This document shows, in pieces, positions 1 through 5,469 of a stretch of 5,873 nucleotides of DNA; position 1 is the first letter of the stretch; each line of letters opens with the position of its first letter. Source of the DNA: CAYREV01 sp964423345 (GTDB lineage: Bacteria > Bacteroidota > Rhodothermia > Balneolales > Balneolaceae). Below the pieces are notes generated by a model. That model searched no databases. It saw only the letters and a list, made by a program, of their open reading frames with translations, and was not told the DNA's origin. The stretch covers positions 1 to 5,873 of the forward strand of contig CAYREV010000067.1 in the NCBI GenBank assembly GCA_964423345.1. Direction: 5' to 3'. The translations under genes were made by a program, and so were the position numbers.

Positions 1-1124
1 TGCAGCTCCACGGTGGCGGTCTGCAGCAGACGGGCGCCGGTCATCCCGAGCGGATGACCGAGGGCGATGGCGCCGCCGTTGGGGTTGACGCGCTCGTCAT
101 CGTCGTCAATGCCCAGCTCCCGCAGCACCGCCAGGCTCTGGGCGGCAAAAGCCTCGTTCAGTTCGATTATGTCCATCTGGTCCAGCGACAGTCCGGTGCG
201 CTGCATCACCTTGCGGGTGGCGTCCACCGGCCCCATCCCCATGATGCGGGGCTCTACACCCACCACGGCCGAGGCCACGATGCGCGCCCTGGGCTCCAGC
301 CCGAACTCCTCGACGGCCGAATCTCCGGCCACCAGCAGGGCCGCCGCCCCGTCATTGAGTCCGCTGGCGTTGCCGGGGGTGACCGTCCCGCCCTCGCGGA
401 AGACCGCCGGGAGCTTGCTCAGCACCTCCACGGTGGTGTCGGGGCGGATGAATTCATCCCTTTCAAAAAGGAAGGGTTCGCCCTTGCGCTGCGGGATCTC
501 CACCGGCGTGATCTCCTTGGCCAGGCGCCCGCTGTCGGTGGCCTCGGCCGCCTTCTGCTGCGACCGGGCGGCAAATTTGTCCTGGTCCTCGCGGTTCACC
601 TTGTACTTTTCGACTATGTTTTCGGCCGTCACGCCCATAGCTTCGCTGCCGTACTCTTCCTCCATCTTCGGGTTGACGAAGCGCCAGCCAAAGGTGGTGT
701 CGTGCATTTCGTTGGTGCCCGAATAGGGGCGGGACCCCTTACCGAGTACCATCGGGCCGCGGGTCATGTGTTCCACCCCGCCGGTAATAAACAGGTCGCC
801 TTCGCCCACCTTGATGGCGCGGTAGGCGGCCACGGTGCTGCTCATGCCCGAGGCGCAGAGGCGGTTTACGGTCTCGCCCGGTACCGAAACGGGCAGCCCC
901 GCAAGCAGAGCCGCCATGCGGGCCACATTGCGGTTGTCTTCGCCCGCCTGGTTGGCACAGCCGTAGATGACGTCCTCAATGCGCTCGTGGTCAATATTCC
1001 GGTTGCGATTCAGCAGTTCCTTGATCGGGAGGGCCGCCAGGTCGTCGGCGCGAATGGGGGAAAGGGCTCCCCGCAGCTTGCCGATGGGGGTTCGGACGGC
1101 GTCAATGATATAAGCTTCTGACAT
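1..1124 (-). CDS. paaJ: 3-oxoadipyl-CoA / 3-oxo-5,6-dehydrosuberyl-CoA thiolase PaaJ, 3' end cut by window edge
   Basis: Acetyl-CoA acyltransferase that performs the thiolytic steps of phenylacetate breakdown, finally splitting 3-oxoadipyl-CoA into succinyl-CoA and acetyl-CoA in the cytoplasm. Reading from the ATG at 1124 gives 374 uninterrupted residues to the window edge. It opens with an AVRTPIGKLRGALS-type N-terminus. The nucleophilic cysteine is C90 in NRLCASGM (codon 855-857). GLNDGAAAL lies at about 255-263, NEAFA at 323-327 and GHPLG with the active-site histidine at H357 (codon 54-56). The CANQAGEDNRNVARMA stretch (56-71) and TTFGWRFVNP are typical of the PaaJ/PcaF branch of thiolases. 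Family members are near 400 residues, so roughly 25-30 C-terminal residues, including the second catalytic cysteine, fall outside. It lies 41 bases after paaI with no visible Shine-Dalgarno. A PcaF role in the 3-oxoadipate pathway is biochemically equivalent for the last step; the paa context favours PaaJ. Confidence 0.95.
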   Translation of the reverse strand, partial: MSEAYIIDAVRTPIGKLRGALSPIRADDLAALPIKELLNRNRNIDHERIEDVIYGCANQAGEDNRNVARMAALLAGLPVSVPGETVNRLCASGMSSTVAAYRAIKVGEGDLFITGGVEHMTRGPMVLGKGSRPYSGTNEMHDTTFGWRFVNPKMEEEYGSEAMGVTAENIVEKYKVNREDQDKFAARSQQKAAEATDSGRLAKEITPVEIPQRKGEPFLFERDEFIRPDTTVEVLSKLPAVFREGGTVTPGNASGLNDGAAALLVAGDSAVEEFGLEPRARIVASAVVGVEPRIMGMGPVDATRKVMQRTGLSLDQMDIIELNEAFAAQSLAVLRELGIDDDDERVNPNGGAIALGHPLGMTGARLLQTATVEL

Positions 1125-1165
1125 AATACTGGTAGTAAGTAGAAAGATTAATGTAGAATGTTCAA

Positions 1166-1597
1166 CTATTCGTTTTCCGGGAAATGGTGCTCCCGTGTTC
1201 GGAAGACCGAGCCGCGGAAGGTGGCCACCTGTTCTTCGTTCTGGTTCCTAATAGTGATGGCATACACGCCCATTCTATTACCCAGGCTGAGCTCTTCGGC
1301 AGAAGCCGTGAGCCTGTCGCCGTTTTTGACCTTCTTGAGGTACGAAATATTGGTTTCCAGGGCCACGGCTACCCGCCCGTGGGTATTGGAGGCAAAAGCG
1401 AGGGCGCTGTCGGCCAGCGAGTAGGCGATGCCTCCGTGGGTGATGCGGAAGCCGTTGTTCATCTCCGCACGTACGGTCATGGCGATCTTTACATAGCCCG
1501 GCCGCACCTCGAGGATTTCGATGCCCAGCCACTGGCTGAAGGCATCCTCCTCCATCATTTTTGAAACAACCTTTTCGGCTAATTCCTGTTTATCCAT
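1166..1597 (-). CDS. paaI: PaaI-type hotdog-fold acyl-CoA thioesterase
   Basis: Small cytoplasmic thioesterase thought to release CoA from stalled or dead-end ring-hydroxylated phenylacetyl-CoA products, protecting the CoA pool. The 143-residue protein is one hotdog domain, close to the usual PaaI length of about 140. It shows NNGFRITHGGIAYSLADSA at about residues 47-65, with HGG at 54-56 and the likely catalytic aspartate at D63. Further similarity to PaaI is seen in GVYAITIRNQNEEQVATFRG near the C-terminus. I chose the ATG at 1597, which gives an MDKQELAEK start. A GTG at 1606 in the same frame would add only three residues (MIK) and cannot be excluded. Neither start has a clear Shine-Dalgarno. 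It sits between paaH and paaJ, the same neighbours as in E. coli, with a 63-base spacer on the paaH side containing an imperfect inverted repeat. The TAG stop is at 1166-1168. Confidence 0.94.
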   Translation of the reverse strand: MDKQELAEKVVSKMMEEDAFSQWLGIEILEVRPGYVKIAMTVRAEMNNGFRITHGGIAYSLADSALAFASNTHGRVAVALETNISYLKKVKNGDRLTASAEELSLGNRMGVYAITIRNQNEEQVATFRGSVFRTREHHFPENE

Positions 1598-1613
1598 TTT
1601 TATCACTGATATT

Positions 1614-1659
1614 CACAGATTGAGCACAGTTGCATTCTTGAAACCTGTGCCCCTCTGTG
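1614..1659 (-). repeat. Imperfect inverted repeat (stem-loop) in the paaH-paaI spacer
   Basis: On the + strand the left arm is CACAGATTGAGCACAG (1614-1629) and the right arm CTGTGCCCCTCTGTG (1645-1659). CACAGA pairs with TCTGTG and GCACAG with CTGTGC, giving two 6-bp helices separated by a 4/3-base internal loop and closed by a 15-base terminal loop. It fills nearly the whole spacer between the paaH stop and paaI start. It lacks a U tract after the stem, so it is not a typical intrinsic terminator. It resembles CTGTG-rich dispersed intergenic repeats I recall from Bacteroidota-related genomes, but copy number cannot be seen here. In the mRNA it could act as a processing or stability element. 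Confidence 0.6.
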
Positions 1660-1660
1660 G

Positions 1661-2827
1661 CTAATAAAACGTTTCGTTGTTGCGGACCATTCTTTTCAGC
1701 AGGGGATTCGGGCGGTAACGGTCCGATCCGTACTCCTTCTGCAGGGCGGTAATACGATTCAGCACTTCCTCCAGGCCGATATCGTCGGCCCAGCGGAGCA
1801 GTCCCTTGGGGTAGTTGACCCCCTTGGTCATGGCCAGGTCCACATCCTCCACGCTAGCCACGTTCATGAAGACCGCGTCGCAGGCCTCGTTGATCAGCAT
1901 GGCCACGATGCGGTCGACGATCCGCCGGCCGAGCTCCTGGTCCCTGTCGGCCTCGGGGTTGTCGGCCTCCTCCCCATACTCATAGAAACCCTTCCCGCTC
2001 TTTCGTCCCATGAAGCCGGCCTCCACCAGGCGTTTTTGGGTGAAGGAGGGCTTGAAGCGCGGGTCGTAGAAAAATTCCTCAAAGACGGTTTCCGTCACCT
2101 TGAAGTTGATATCGTTGCCGATCAGGTCCATCAGTTCAAAGGGACCCATTTTAAAACCGCCGATCTCTTTCATGGCCCAGTCGATGGTGGGTACGTCGGC
2201 CACGCCCTCCTCGAGCTGCCGTATCGCCTCGCTGTAGAAGGGGCGGGCCACCCGGTTGACGATAAAGCCCGGGGTGTCCTTGGCCAGTACGGTGGTCTTG
2301 CCCCAGTCGTCGACCAGCGCCCGTGCTGTTTTCACGGCCTGATCGTCCGTGGTGATGCCCGGGACGATCTCCACCAGGGGCATCAGCGGGGCGGGGTTGA
2401 AAAAGTGAATGCCCAGGAAGCGTCCCGGCCGCTTGAGGGCCGAGGAGATGGAGGCGACCGAGAGGGAGGAGGTGTTGGTGGCGAGAATGCTTTCCCGGGG
2501 GACAATACCCTCCAGGCGGCGGAAGACGTCTTTTTTCACTTCAATGTCTTCGATGACTGCTTCAATGACCAGGCTGCACTGCCCGTAGTCGGTCAGGTCT
2601 TCCACAAAGTGGATGCGTTCCAGTATGCCGTCCACTTCCTCCTGGGTCATTCGTTCCTTTTCCACCTGTCGCTGCAGGATGCTTCGAAGTCCCTCTTCGG
2701 CTTCCTTCAGCTGTTCCGGGTAGGCGTCGTACAGATACACTTCGTGGCCGTAGGTGGAAGCTACTTGGGCTATGCCCGTGCCCATGGTGCCGGCGCCCGT
2801 AATGCCTATTACAGCAGATTCATCCAT
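1661..2827 (-). CDS. paaH: 3-hydroxyadipyl-CoA dehydrogenase PaaH, compact form (388 aa)
   Basis: NAD-dependent 3-hydroxyacyl-CoA dehydrogenase, expected to oxidise 3-hydroxyadipyl-CoA to 3-oxoadipyl-CoA just before thiolysis by PaaJ. The Rossmann domain begins at once with GITGAGTMGTGIA (8-20), and D34 ends the second beta strand (YLYD), as expected for NAD binding. NTSS lies at 118-121. The catalytic His-Glu pair is H141 in GIHFFNPAPLMPLVE and E153, with N191 in TPGFIVNRVARP. The first C-terminal helical domain contains GPFELMDLIGNDINF (228-242) and ends near GRKSGKGFYEY (274-284). A second helical repeat follows: AMLINEACDAV (309-319), GVNYPKGLLRWADDIG (336-351) and YGSDRYRP (366-373). E. 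coli PaaH is about 475 residues; this one joins the two helical units by a short acidic linker (about 285-300) and lacks the intervening module. A 3-hydroxybutyryl-CoA dehydrogenase role is possible, but the paa context and GVNYP...YRP ending favour PaaH. Confidence 0.93.
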   Translation of the reverse strand: MDESAVIGITGAGTMGTGIAQVASTYGHEVYLYDAYPEQLKEAEEGLRSILQRQVEKERMTQEEVDGILERIHFVEDLTDYGQCSLVIEAVIEDIEVKKDVFRRLEGIVPRESILATNTSSLSVASISSALKRPGRFLGIHFFNPAPLMPLVEIVPGITTDDQAVKTARALVDDWGKTTVLAKDTPGFIVNRVARPFYSEAIRQLEEGVADVPTIDWAMKEIGGFKMGPFELMDLIGNDINFKVTETVFEEFFYDPRFKPSFTQKRLVEAGFMGRKSGKGFYEYGEEADNPEADRDQELGRRIVDRIVAMLINEACDAVFMNVASVEDVDLAMTKGVNYPKGLLRWADDIGLEEVLNRITALQKEYGSDRYRPNPLLKRMVRNNETFY

Positions 2828-2838
2828 AAGTTTATTCG

Positions 2839-2848
2839 ATCAATTGAT
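2839..2848. promoter_or_regulatory. 10-bp perfect palindrome ahead of paaH
   Basis: ATCAATTGAT reads the same on both strands and lies 12-21 bases upstream of the paaH ATG, just downstream of the weak promoter candidate. Its position would suit a repressor site or a small hairpin near the ribosome entry region. The symmetry does not extend beyond ten bases and no second copy is seen in the window, so function is speculative. Confidence 0.2.
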
Positions 2849-2870
2849 GTTCGGCTTTCTGTAATGTGCT

Positions 2871-2901
2871 TGAAAATAATGAATAATCGGCGAAAACCAA
2901 C
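2871..2901 (-). promoter_or_regulatory. Weak candidate Bacteroidota-type promoter before paaH
   Basis: The 122-base paaG-paaH spacer is the longest in the operon. On the minus strand it has GTTG (2898-2901), then 19 bases, then TATTTTCA (2871-2878). The Bacteroidota primary sigma consensus is about TTTG, 19 bases, TAnnTTTG, so this matches three of four and four of six fixed positions with the expected spacing. It would give a leader of roughly 35-40 bases before the paaH ATG. The match is weak and could be chance in AT-rich DNA; paaHIJ may simply be read through from upstream. Confidence 0.22.
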
Positions 2902-2919
2902 TGCTTCGGGGGTGCGGTA

Positions 2920-2949
2920 GGCCGGTATGGGAAGAGGGGAAAGGCCGGT
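2920..2949. repeat. Short direct repeat GGCCGGT abutting the paaG stop
   Basis: GGCCGGT occurs at 2920-2926 and 2943-2949, the second copy directly next to the paaG stop codon. Because GGCC and CCGG are self-complementary, the two copies could also pair to make a small 4-bp stem around a pyrimidine-rich loop in the mRNA. No T run follows, so I do not call it a terminator. Confidence 0.3.
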
Positions 2950-3732
2950 TTATTTACCCTTGAAATCGGGCCTGCGCTTCTCCAGGAAGGCCTGCACGCC
3001 TTCGGCATAGTCGTGGGTCTTGCCTGCCTCGGTCTGTAGATCGGCTTCCAGCTCAAGCTGCTCGTCCAGGCTGTTTTGAAGGGAGCGGTTGACCGCTCGC
3101 TTGTAGAGGCCGAAGCCGCGTGTGGGCAGGTCGGCCAGTTTCAGGCAGATCTCGCGTGATACCTTCATCAGCTTTCCGTGGTCCACCGCCTTGTAGATCA
3201 GCCCCATATCGACGGCTTGTTGAGGGGTGATTTTTTCGTCCGTCATATAGAGGATGTTGGCGCGCTGCAGGCCCACCAGGCGTGGCAGGAAAAAGGTTCC
3301 GCCGCTGTCGGGGATCAGGCCGATCTTGCTGAACGACTGTACGAATTTGGCTTCATTGGAAGCGATGACCAAATCGCAGGCAAAGGCGATGTTGGCCCCG
3401 GCGCCGGCCGCCGTGCCGTTGACGGCGCAGACCACCGGCTTCTCCAGGTGGCGGATGCCCTTGATGACGGGGTTATAGCTGCCCCGCACCGTCTCACCGA
3501 GCTCGTACTCTTCGCCCTTCCCGACCACTTCGGGCAGGTCCTGTCCCGCGCAAAACGCCTTGCCCTCGCCGGTGAGCAGCACGCAGCGGATGTCGTCGTT
3601 TTCAGAAGCCTCGCCGAGAGCTTCCTGCAGCTGCCCGGCCATCGATTCGGTAAAGCTGTTCAGCTTGTCCGGTCGGTTCAGGGTAATGGTGAAAAGGTTC
3701 TGTTCGAGGTCGGTGGTGATCAGTGAATTCAT
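2950..3732 (-). CDS. paaG: 1,2-epoxyphenylacetyl-CoA isomerase PaaG (crotonase superfamily)
   Basis: Crotonase-fold enzyme that converts ring-1,2-epoxyphenylacetyl-CoA to the oxepin-CoA, and in studied systems also moves a double bond in a later intermediate. The ATG at 3732 gives 260 residues, matching the E. coli PaaG length. The reading frame stays open upstream to 3855, but that stretch runs antiparallel-free inside paaD in another frame and has no family similarity. CoA/oxyanion-hole segments are GEGKAFCAGQDL (55-66) and VNGTAAGAGANIAFACD (104-120). SKIGLIPDSGGTFFLPR (135-151) carries the isomerase-type aspartate D142. By alignment, the two catalytic glutamates of true enoyl-CoA hydratases are replaced by N114 and F134, which argues for PaaG rather than the hydratase PaaF. 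The C-terminus EGVQAFLEKRRPDFKGK is typical of the family. It starts 22 bases after paaD, so it is probably co-transcribed; no Shine-Dalgarno is seen. Confidence 0.94.
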   Translation of the reverse strand: MNSLITTDLEQNLFTITLNRPDKLNSFTESMAGQLQEALGEASENDDIRCVLLTGEGKAFCAGQDLPEVVGKGEEYELGETVRGSYNPVIKGIRHLEKPVVCAVNGTAAGAGANIAFACDLVIASNEAKFVQSFSKIGLIPDSGGTFFLPRLVGLQRANILYMTDEKITPQQAVDMGLIYKAVDHGKLMKVSREICLKLADLPTRGFGLYKRAVNRSLQNSLDEQLELEADLQTEAGKTHDYAEGVQAFLEKRRPDFKGK

Positions 3733-3754
3733 AGAAGTTTTTTTAATCAGCGAA

Positions 3755-4264
3755 TTATATACACTTGAAATGCTCAAAAGGCTCCTCGCAGTCGCGGCAG
3801 TAGTATTGGGCCTTGCAGGCGGTGGAGCCGAACTCGCTCTGCAGCTCGGTTTCAAGGGAGTCGCAATAGGGGCAGGGGACCACCTTGCTGTTTTTCAGGC
3901 TTGTGAGGAAATCCTCATCGGCGTCGGCCGTTTTTCCGGGGGGAGCGATGCCGTAGTCCTTCAGTTTCCTCTTGGCCTCTTCGGTCATCCAGTCGGTGGT
4001 CCATGTTTCAGAAAAATCTTTTTTGACCTCGAAGTTTTCTAGTCCCTTTTCGGCCAGTTTCAGCCTGACCTCCTGTTCGATGGCCGACATGGCCGGGCAG
4101 CCGGAGTAGGTGGGGGTGATCCTGATGGTGACCTTATCGTCGACGATCTCTACCTTGCGGGCGATACCCATCTCCACAATATTCAGTACGGGTATTTCCG
4201 GGTCGGTGACCTCTTCCAGCCAGCTCCAAATTTTGTCTTTATTATGTGTAATTGCTGTAGGCAA
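3755..4264 (-). CDS. paaD: PaaD, DUF59/MIP18-type maturation factor of the phenylacetyl-CoA epoxidase, TTG start
   Basis: Accessory protein of the phenylacetyl-CoA epoxidase, believed to help assemble the iron centres of the complex and belonging to the MIP18/DUF59 (SufT-like) family. The DUF59 domain spans about residues 10-100, with VTDPEIPVLNIVEMGI (19-34) and TPTYSGCPAM (50-59) holding the conserved C56, followed by ETWTTDWMTEEAKRKL. A PaaD-specific C-terminal zinc-ribbon-like tail has CPYC (C131, C134), GSTACKAQYYCRDCEEPF (C150, C156, C159) and the terminal FKCI (C168). All expected cysteines are present. No in-frame ATG exists before residue 32, which is inside the conserved domain. The TTG at 4262-4264 gives 169 residues and about 11 residues before the IWSWL helix, close to E. 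coli PaaD, so a TTG start is the best choice; the ATT just upstream is a poorer alternative. It lies 33 bases after paaC and 22 before paaG. Confidence 0.95.
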   Translation of the reverse strand: MPTAITHNKDKIWSWLEEVTDPEIPVLNIVEMGIARKVEIVDDKVTIRITPTYSGCPAMSAIEQEVRLKLAEKGLENFEVKKDFSETWTTDWMTEEAKRKLKDYGIAPPGKTADADEDFLTSLKNSKVVPCPYCDSLETELQSEFGSTACKAQYYCRDCEEPFEHFKCI

Positions 4265-4297
4265 AATCGAAGAGGCTTTGTTGAGTAAATGATAGAG

Positions 4298-5083
4298 TTA
4301 TTCCCAGTTCGCATCGGGATAGGAGCGCCGCAGGTGCTGCATCTCCGCCAGCAGGTGCCCCAGGTGCTCGGTGTGGAGGCCTTCGCGTCCCCCGGTCCTC
4401 ATAAACTGATCGAAGTCGGGTACCTCCAGGGTGGCCTCCTCCAGTACCTCGACCACCAGCTCTTTCCAATCATCCCTGAAGCTCTCCGGGTCGGCCGCCA
4501 GATGGTCGTCGGACAGCATTTCATCAATTTCGTCCGTGTAGAACAGTCCCCCCGTGTAGGTCCACAGCTCGTCGAAGGCCTTCTGAATGCGCTTGTGGCT
4601 CTCCTCCGTACCGTCACCCAGCCGCAGCACCCATTCACGGCTGTGGCGCAGGTGGTACTTGATCTCCTTCAGGTGTTTTTCCACCATGCCCCGGAACTGC
4701 TCGTCTTCTACCGAGGCGAGCTCGCTGTACAGGAAATAGCTGTAAGCGCTGAAGAGAAACTGCCTCGCGATGGTGAATCCGAAATCCCCTTTGGGCAGTT
4801 CCACCATCTTGACGTTGGTGTATTCCACGTCGTTTCGGAAATAGACAATATCGTCACGGTGGCGTCCTTCATCCTCGATTTCAGCGGCATATTCATAGAG
4901 CGAGGCGGCATGGCCTATATAGTCGAGTGCGATGTTGGCAAGCGCGATATCCTCTTCCAGGATGGGCCCGTGGCCGCACCACTCCGAGAGCCGGTGCCCA
5001 TGGATGAGCCGGTCGTCGGCCAGACGCACCAGGTATTGATACAGTGCTTGCTGCTTGGTGATGTTTTTAGTCTCTGTGCTCAT
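4298..5083 (-). CDS. paaC: Phenylacetyl-CoA epoxidase structural subunit PaaC
   Basis: Ferritin-like, non-catalytic partner of PaaA in the ring-1,2-phenylacetyl-CoA epoxidase; in the known complex PaaA and PaaC form heterodimers that build the AC core. The protein has 261 residues against about 248 in E. coli, the extra length being mainly at the N-terminus. Strong family segments are HRLSEWCGHGPILEEDIALA (30-49), followed by NIALDYIGHA, then NDVEYTNVKMVELPKGDF (84-101), KEIKYHLRHSREWVLRLGDG (139-158), and RTGGREGLHTEHLGHLLAEM (229-248). The whole sequence is predicted to be helical and soluble, with no signal peptide or membrane segment. The ATG at 5081-5083 overlaps the paaB TGA stop by four bases (ATGA), so translation of the two subunits is probably coupled. 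The stop is TAA at 4298-4300. Assignment as PaaC rather than PaaA rests on the GGREGLHTEHLG ending and its position after paaB. Confidence 0.96.
   Translation of the reverse strand: MSTETKNITKQQALYQYLVRLADDRLIHGHRLSEWCGHGPILEEDIALANIALDYIGHAASLYEYAAEIEDEGRHRDDIVYFRNDVEYTNVKMVELPKGDFGFTIARQFLFSAYSYFLYSELASVEDEQFRGMVEKHLKEIKYHLRHSREWVLRLGDGTEESHKRIQKAFDELWTYTGGLFYTDEIDEMLSDDHLAADPESFRDDWKELVVEVLEEATLEVPDFDQFMRTGGREGLHTEHLGHLLAEMQHLRRSYPDANWE
5080..5083 (-). promoter_or_regulatory. ATGA stop-start overlap joining paaB and paaC
   Basis: On the minus strand the four bases ATGA contain the paaC start (ATG, 5081-5083) and the paaB stop (TGA, 5080-5082). This arrangement usually allows a terminating ribosome to restart, keeping two subunits of one complex in fixed proportion. 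It also supports the chosen paaC start despite the lack of an obvious Shine-Dalgarno. Confidence 0.85.
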
Positions 5084-5394
5084 GATCGTTTCTTTACGGC
5101 TCGGGGTACGTTATAGAACTTTGGATGGCGGTAGGGCTTGTCGTTGGCCGGATCGAAAAAAGGGCCCATGTCTTCCGGCGTGGAGGCCGTGATCTGGTCG
5201 CTGGGCACCACCCAGAGGCTTACCGCCTCGTTGCGCCGGGCGTAGACGTCACGTGCGTTCTGCAGGGCCATCTCGGCATCGGGAGCGTGCACGTTGCCGG
5301 CATGTTCATGAGGCTTGCCTTTTCCGGGCTGGGTAAACACTTCCCAGAGTGGCCATTGGGTATCATTGTTTTCCTTGGTTTCGCTGTCGCTCAT
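5080..5394 (-). CDS. paaB: Phenylacetyl-CoA epoxidase small subunit PaaB
   Basis: Small subunit of the ring-1,2-phenylacetyl-CoA epoxidase; in known systems it bridges PaaAC units and may take part in electron transfer from the PaaE reductase. The ATG at 5394 gives 104 residues, near the usual 95-100. An in-frame start at 5424 would add ten residues (MLITCELKNI) that have no family counterpart, so it is rejected. Conserved segments are WPLWEVFTQPGKGKPHEHAG (14-33), ALQNARDVYARR (43-54), LWVVPSDQITAS (60-71) and FFDPANDKPYRHPKFYNVP (79-97). The N-terminal 13 residues are acidic, polar and look disordered. Its TGA stop overlaps the paaC ATG by four bases. A 75-base AT-rich spacer separates it from paaA. 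No Shine-Dalgarno precedes the start; the upstream bases are A-rich. Confidence 0.96.
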   Translation of the reverse strand: MSDSETKENNDTQWPLWEVFTQPGKGKPHEHAGNVHAPDAEMALQNARDVYARRNEAVSLWVVPSDQITASTPEDMGPFFDPANDKPYRHPKFYNVPRAVKKRS

Positions 5395-5469
5395 AATGTT
5401 TTTTAATTCACAAGTGATAAGCATTGAGAATTGGGTGCTTTCGACTCAAGACTCACTGCTTAATACTAA
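5395..5469. other. AT-rich paaA-paaB spacer without clear function
   Basis: This 75-base gap separates two subunits of one complex that are usually closer together. It contains a GACTC-AA-GACTC direct repeat (within about 5443-5454) and a small TCACAAGTGA inverted repeat (5408-5417). It has no open frame of note, no terminator and no recognisable promoter. Its low-complexity look resembles decayed dispersed intergenic sequence, but that is an impression only. Confidence 0.3.

Noticed and set aside
54..1121. Long open frame (355 codons) on the + strand
   Set aside because: It lies exactly opposite paaJ. The minus-strand frame carries all thiolase catalytic motifs, while the + frame product is a low-complexity His/Gly/Ala-rich string with no family resemblance. 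GC-rich codon use on one strand leaves few stops on the other.
2036..2920. 294-codon open frame on the + strand
   Set aside because: It is antisense to most of paaH, with no recognisable domain; the paaH frame is intact and motif-complete.
2920..2949. Possible rho-independent terminator after paaG
   Set aside because: The only pairing is a 4-bp GC stem and no T run follows on the minus strand.
3733..3855. N-terminal extension of paaG upstream to 3855
   Set aside because: The added 41 residues overlap the 3' end of paaD in another frame, where the zinc-binding cysteines are encoded, and have no counterpart in PaaG. The ATG at 3732 gives the normal family length.
4289..5116. 275-codon open frame on the + strand
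   Set aside because: It is antisense to paaC, which is clearly coding; the + strand product has no recognisable motif and its ends follow no operon logic.
5395..5424. Longer PaaB starting at 5424
   Set aside because: The ten extra residues are encoded by AT-rich spacer and have no family counterpart; the ATG at 5394 gives an ordinary PaaB length.
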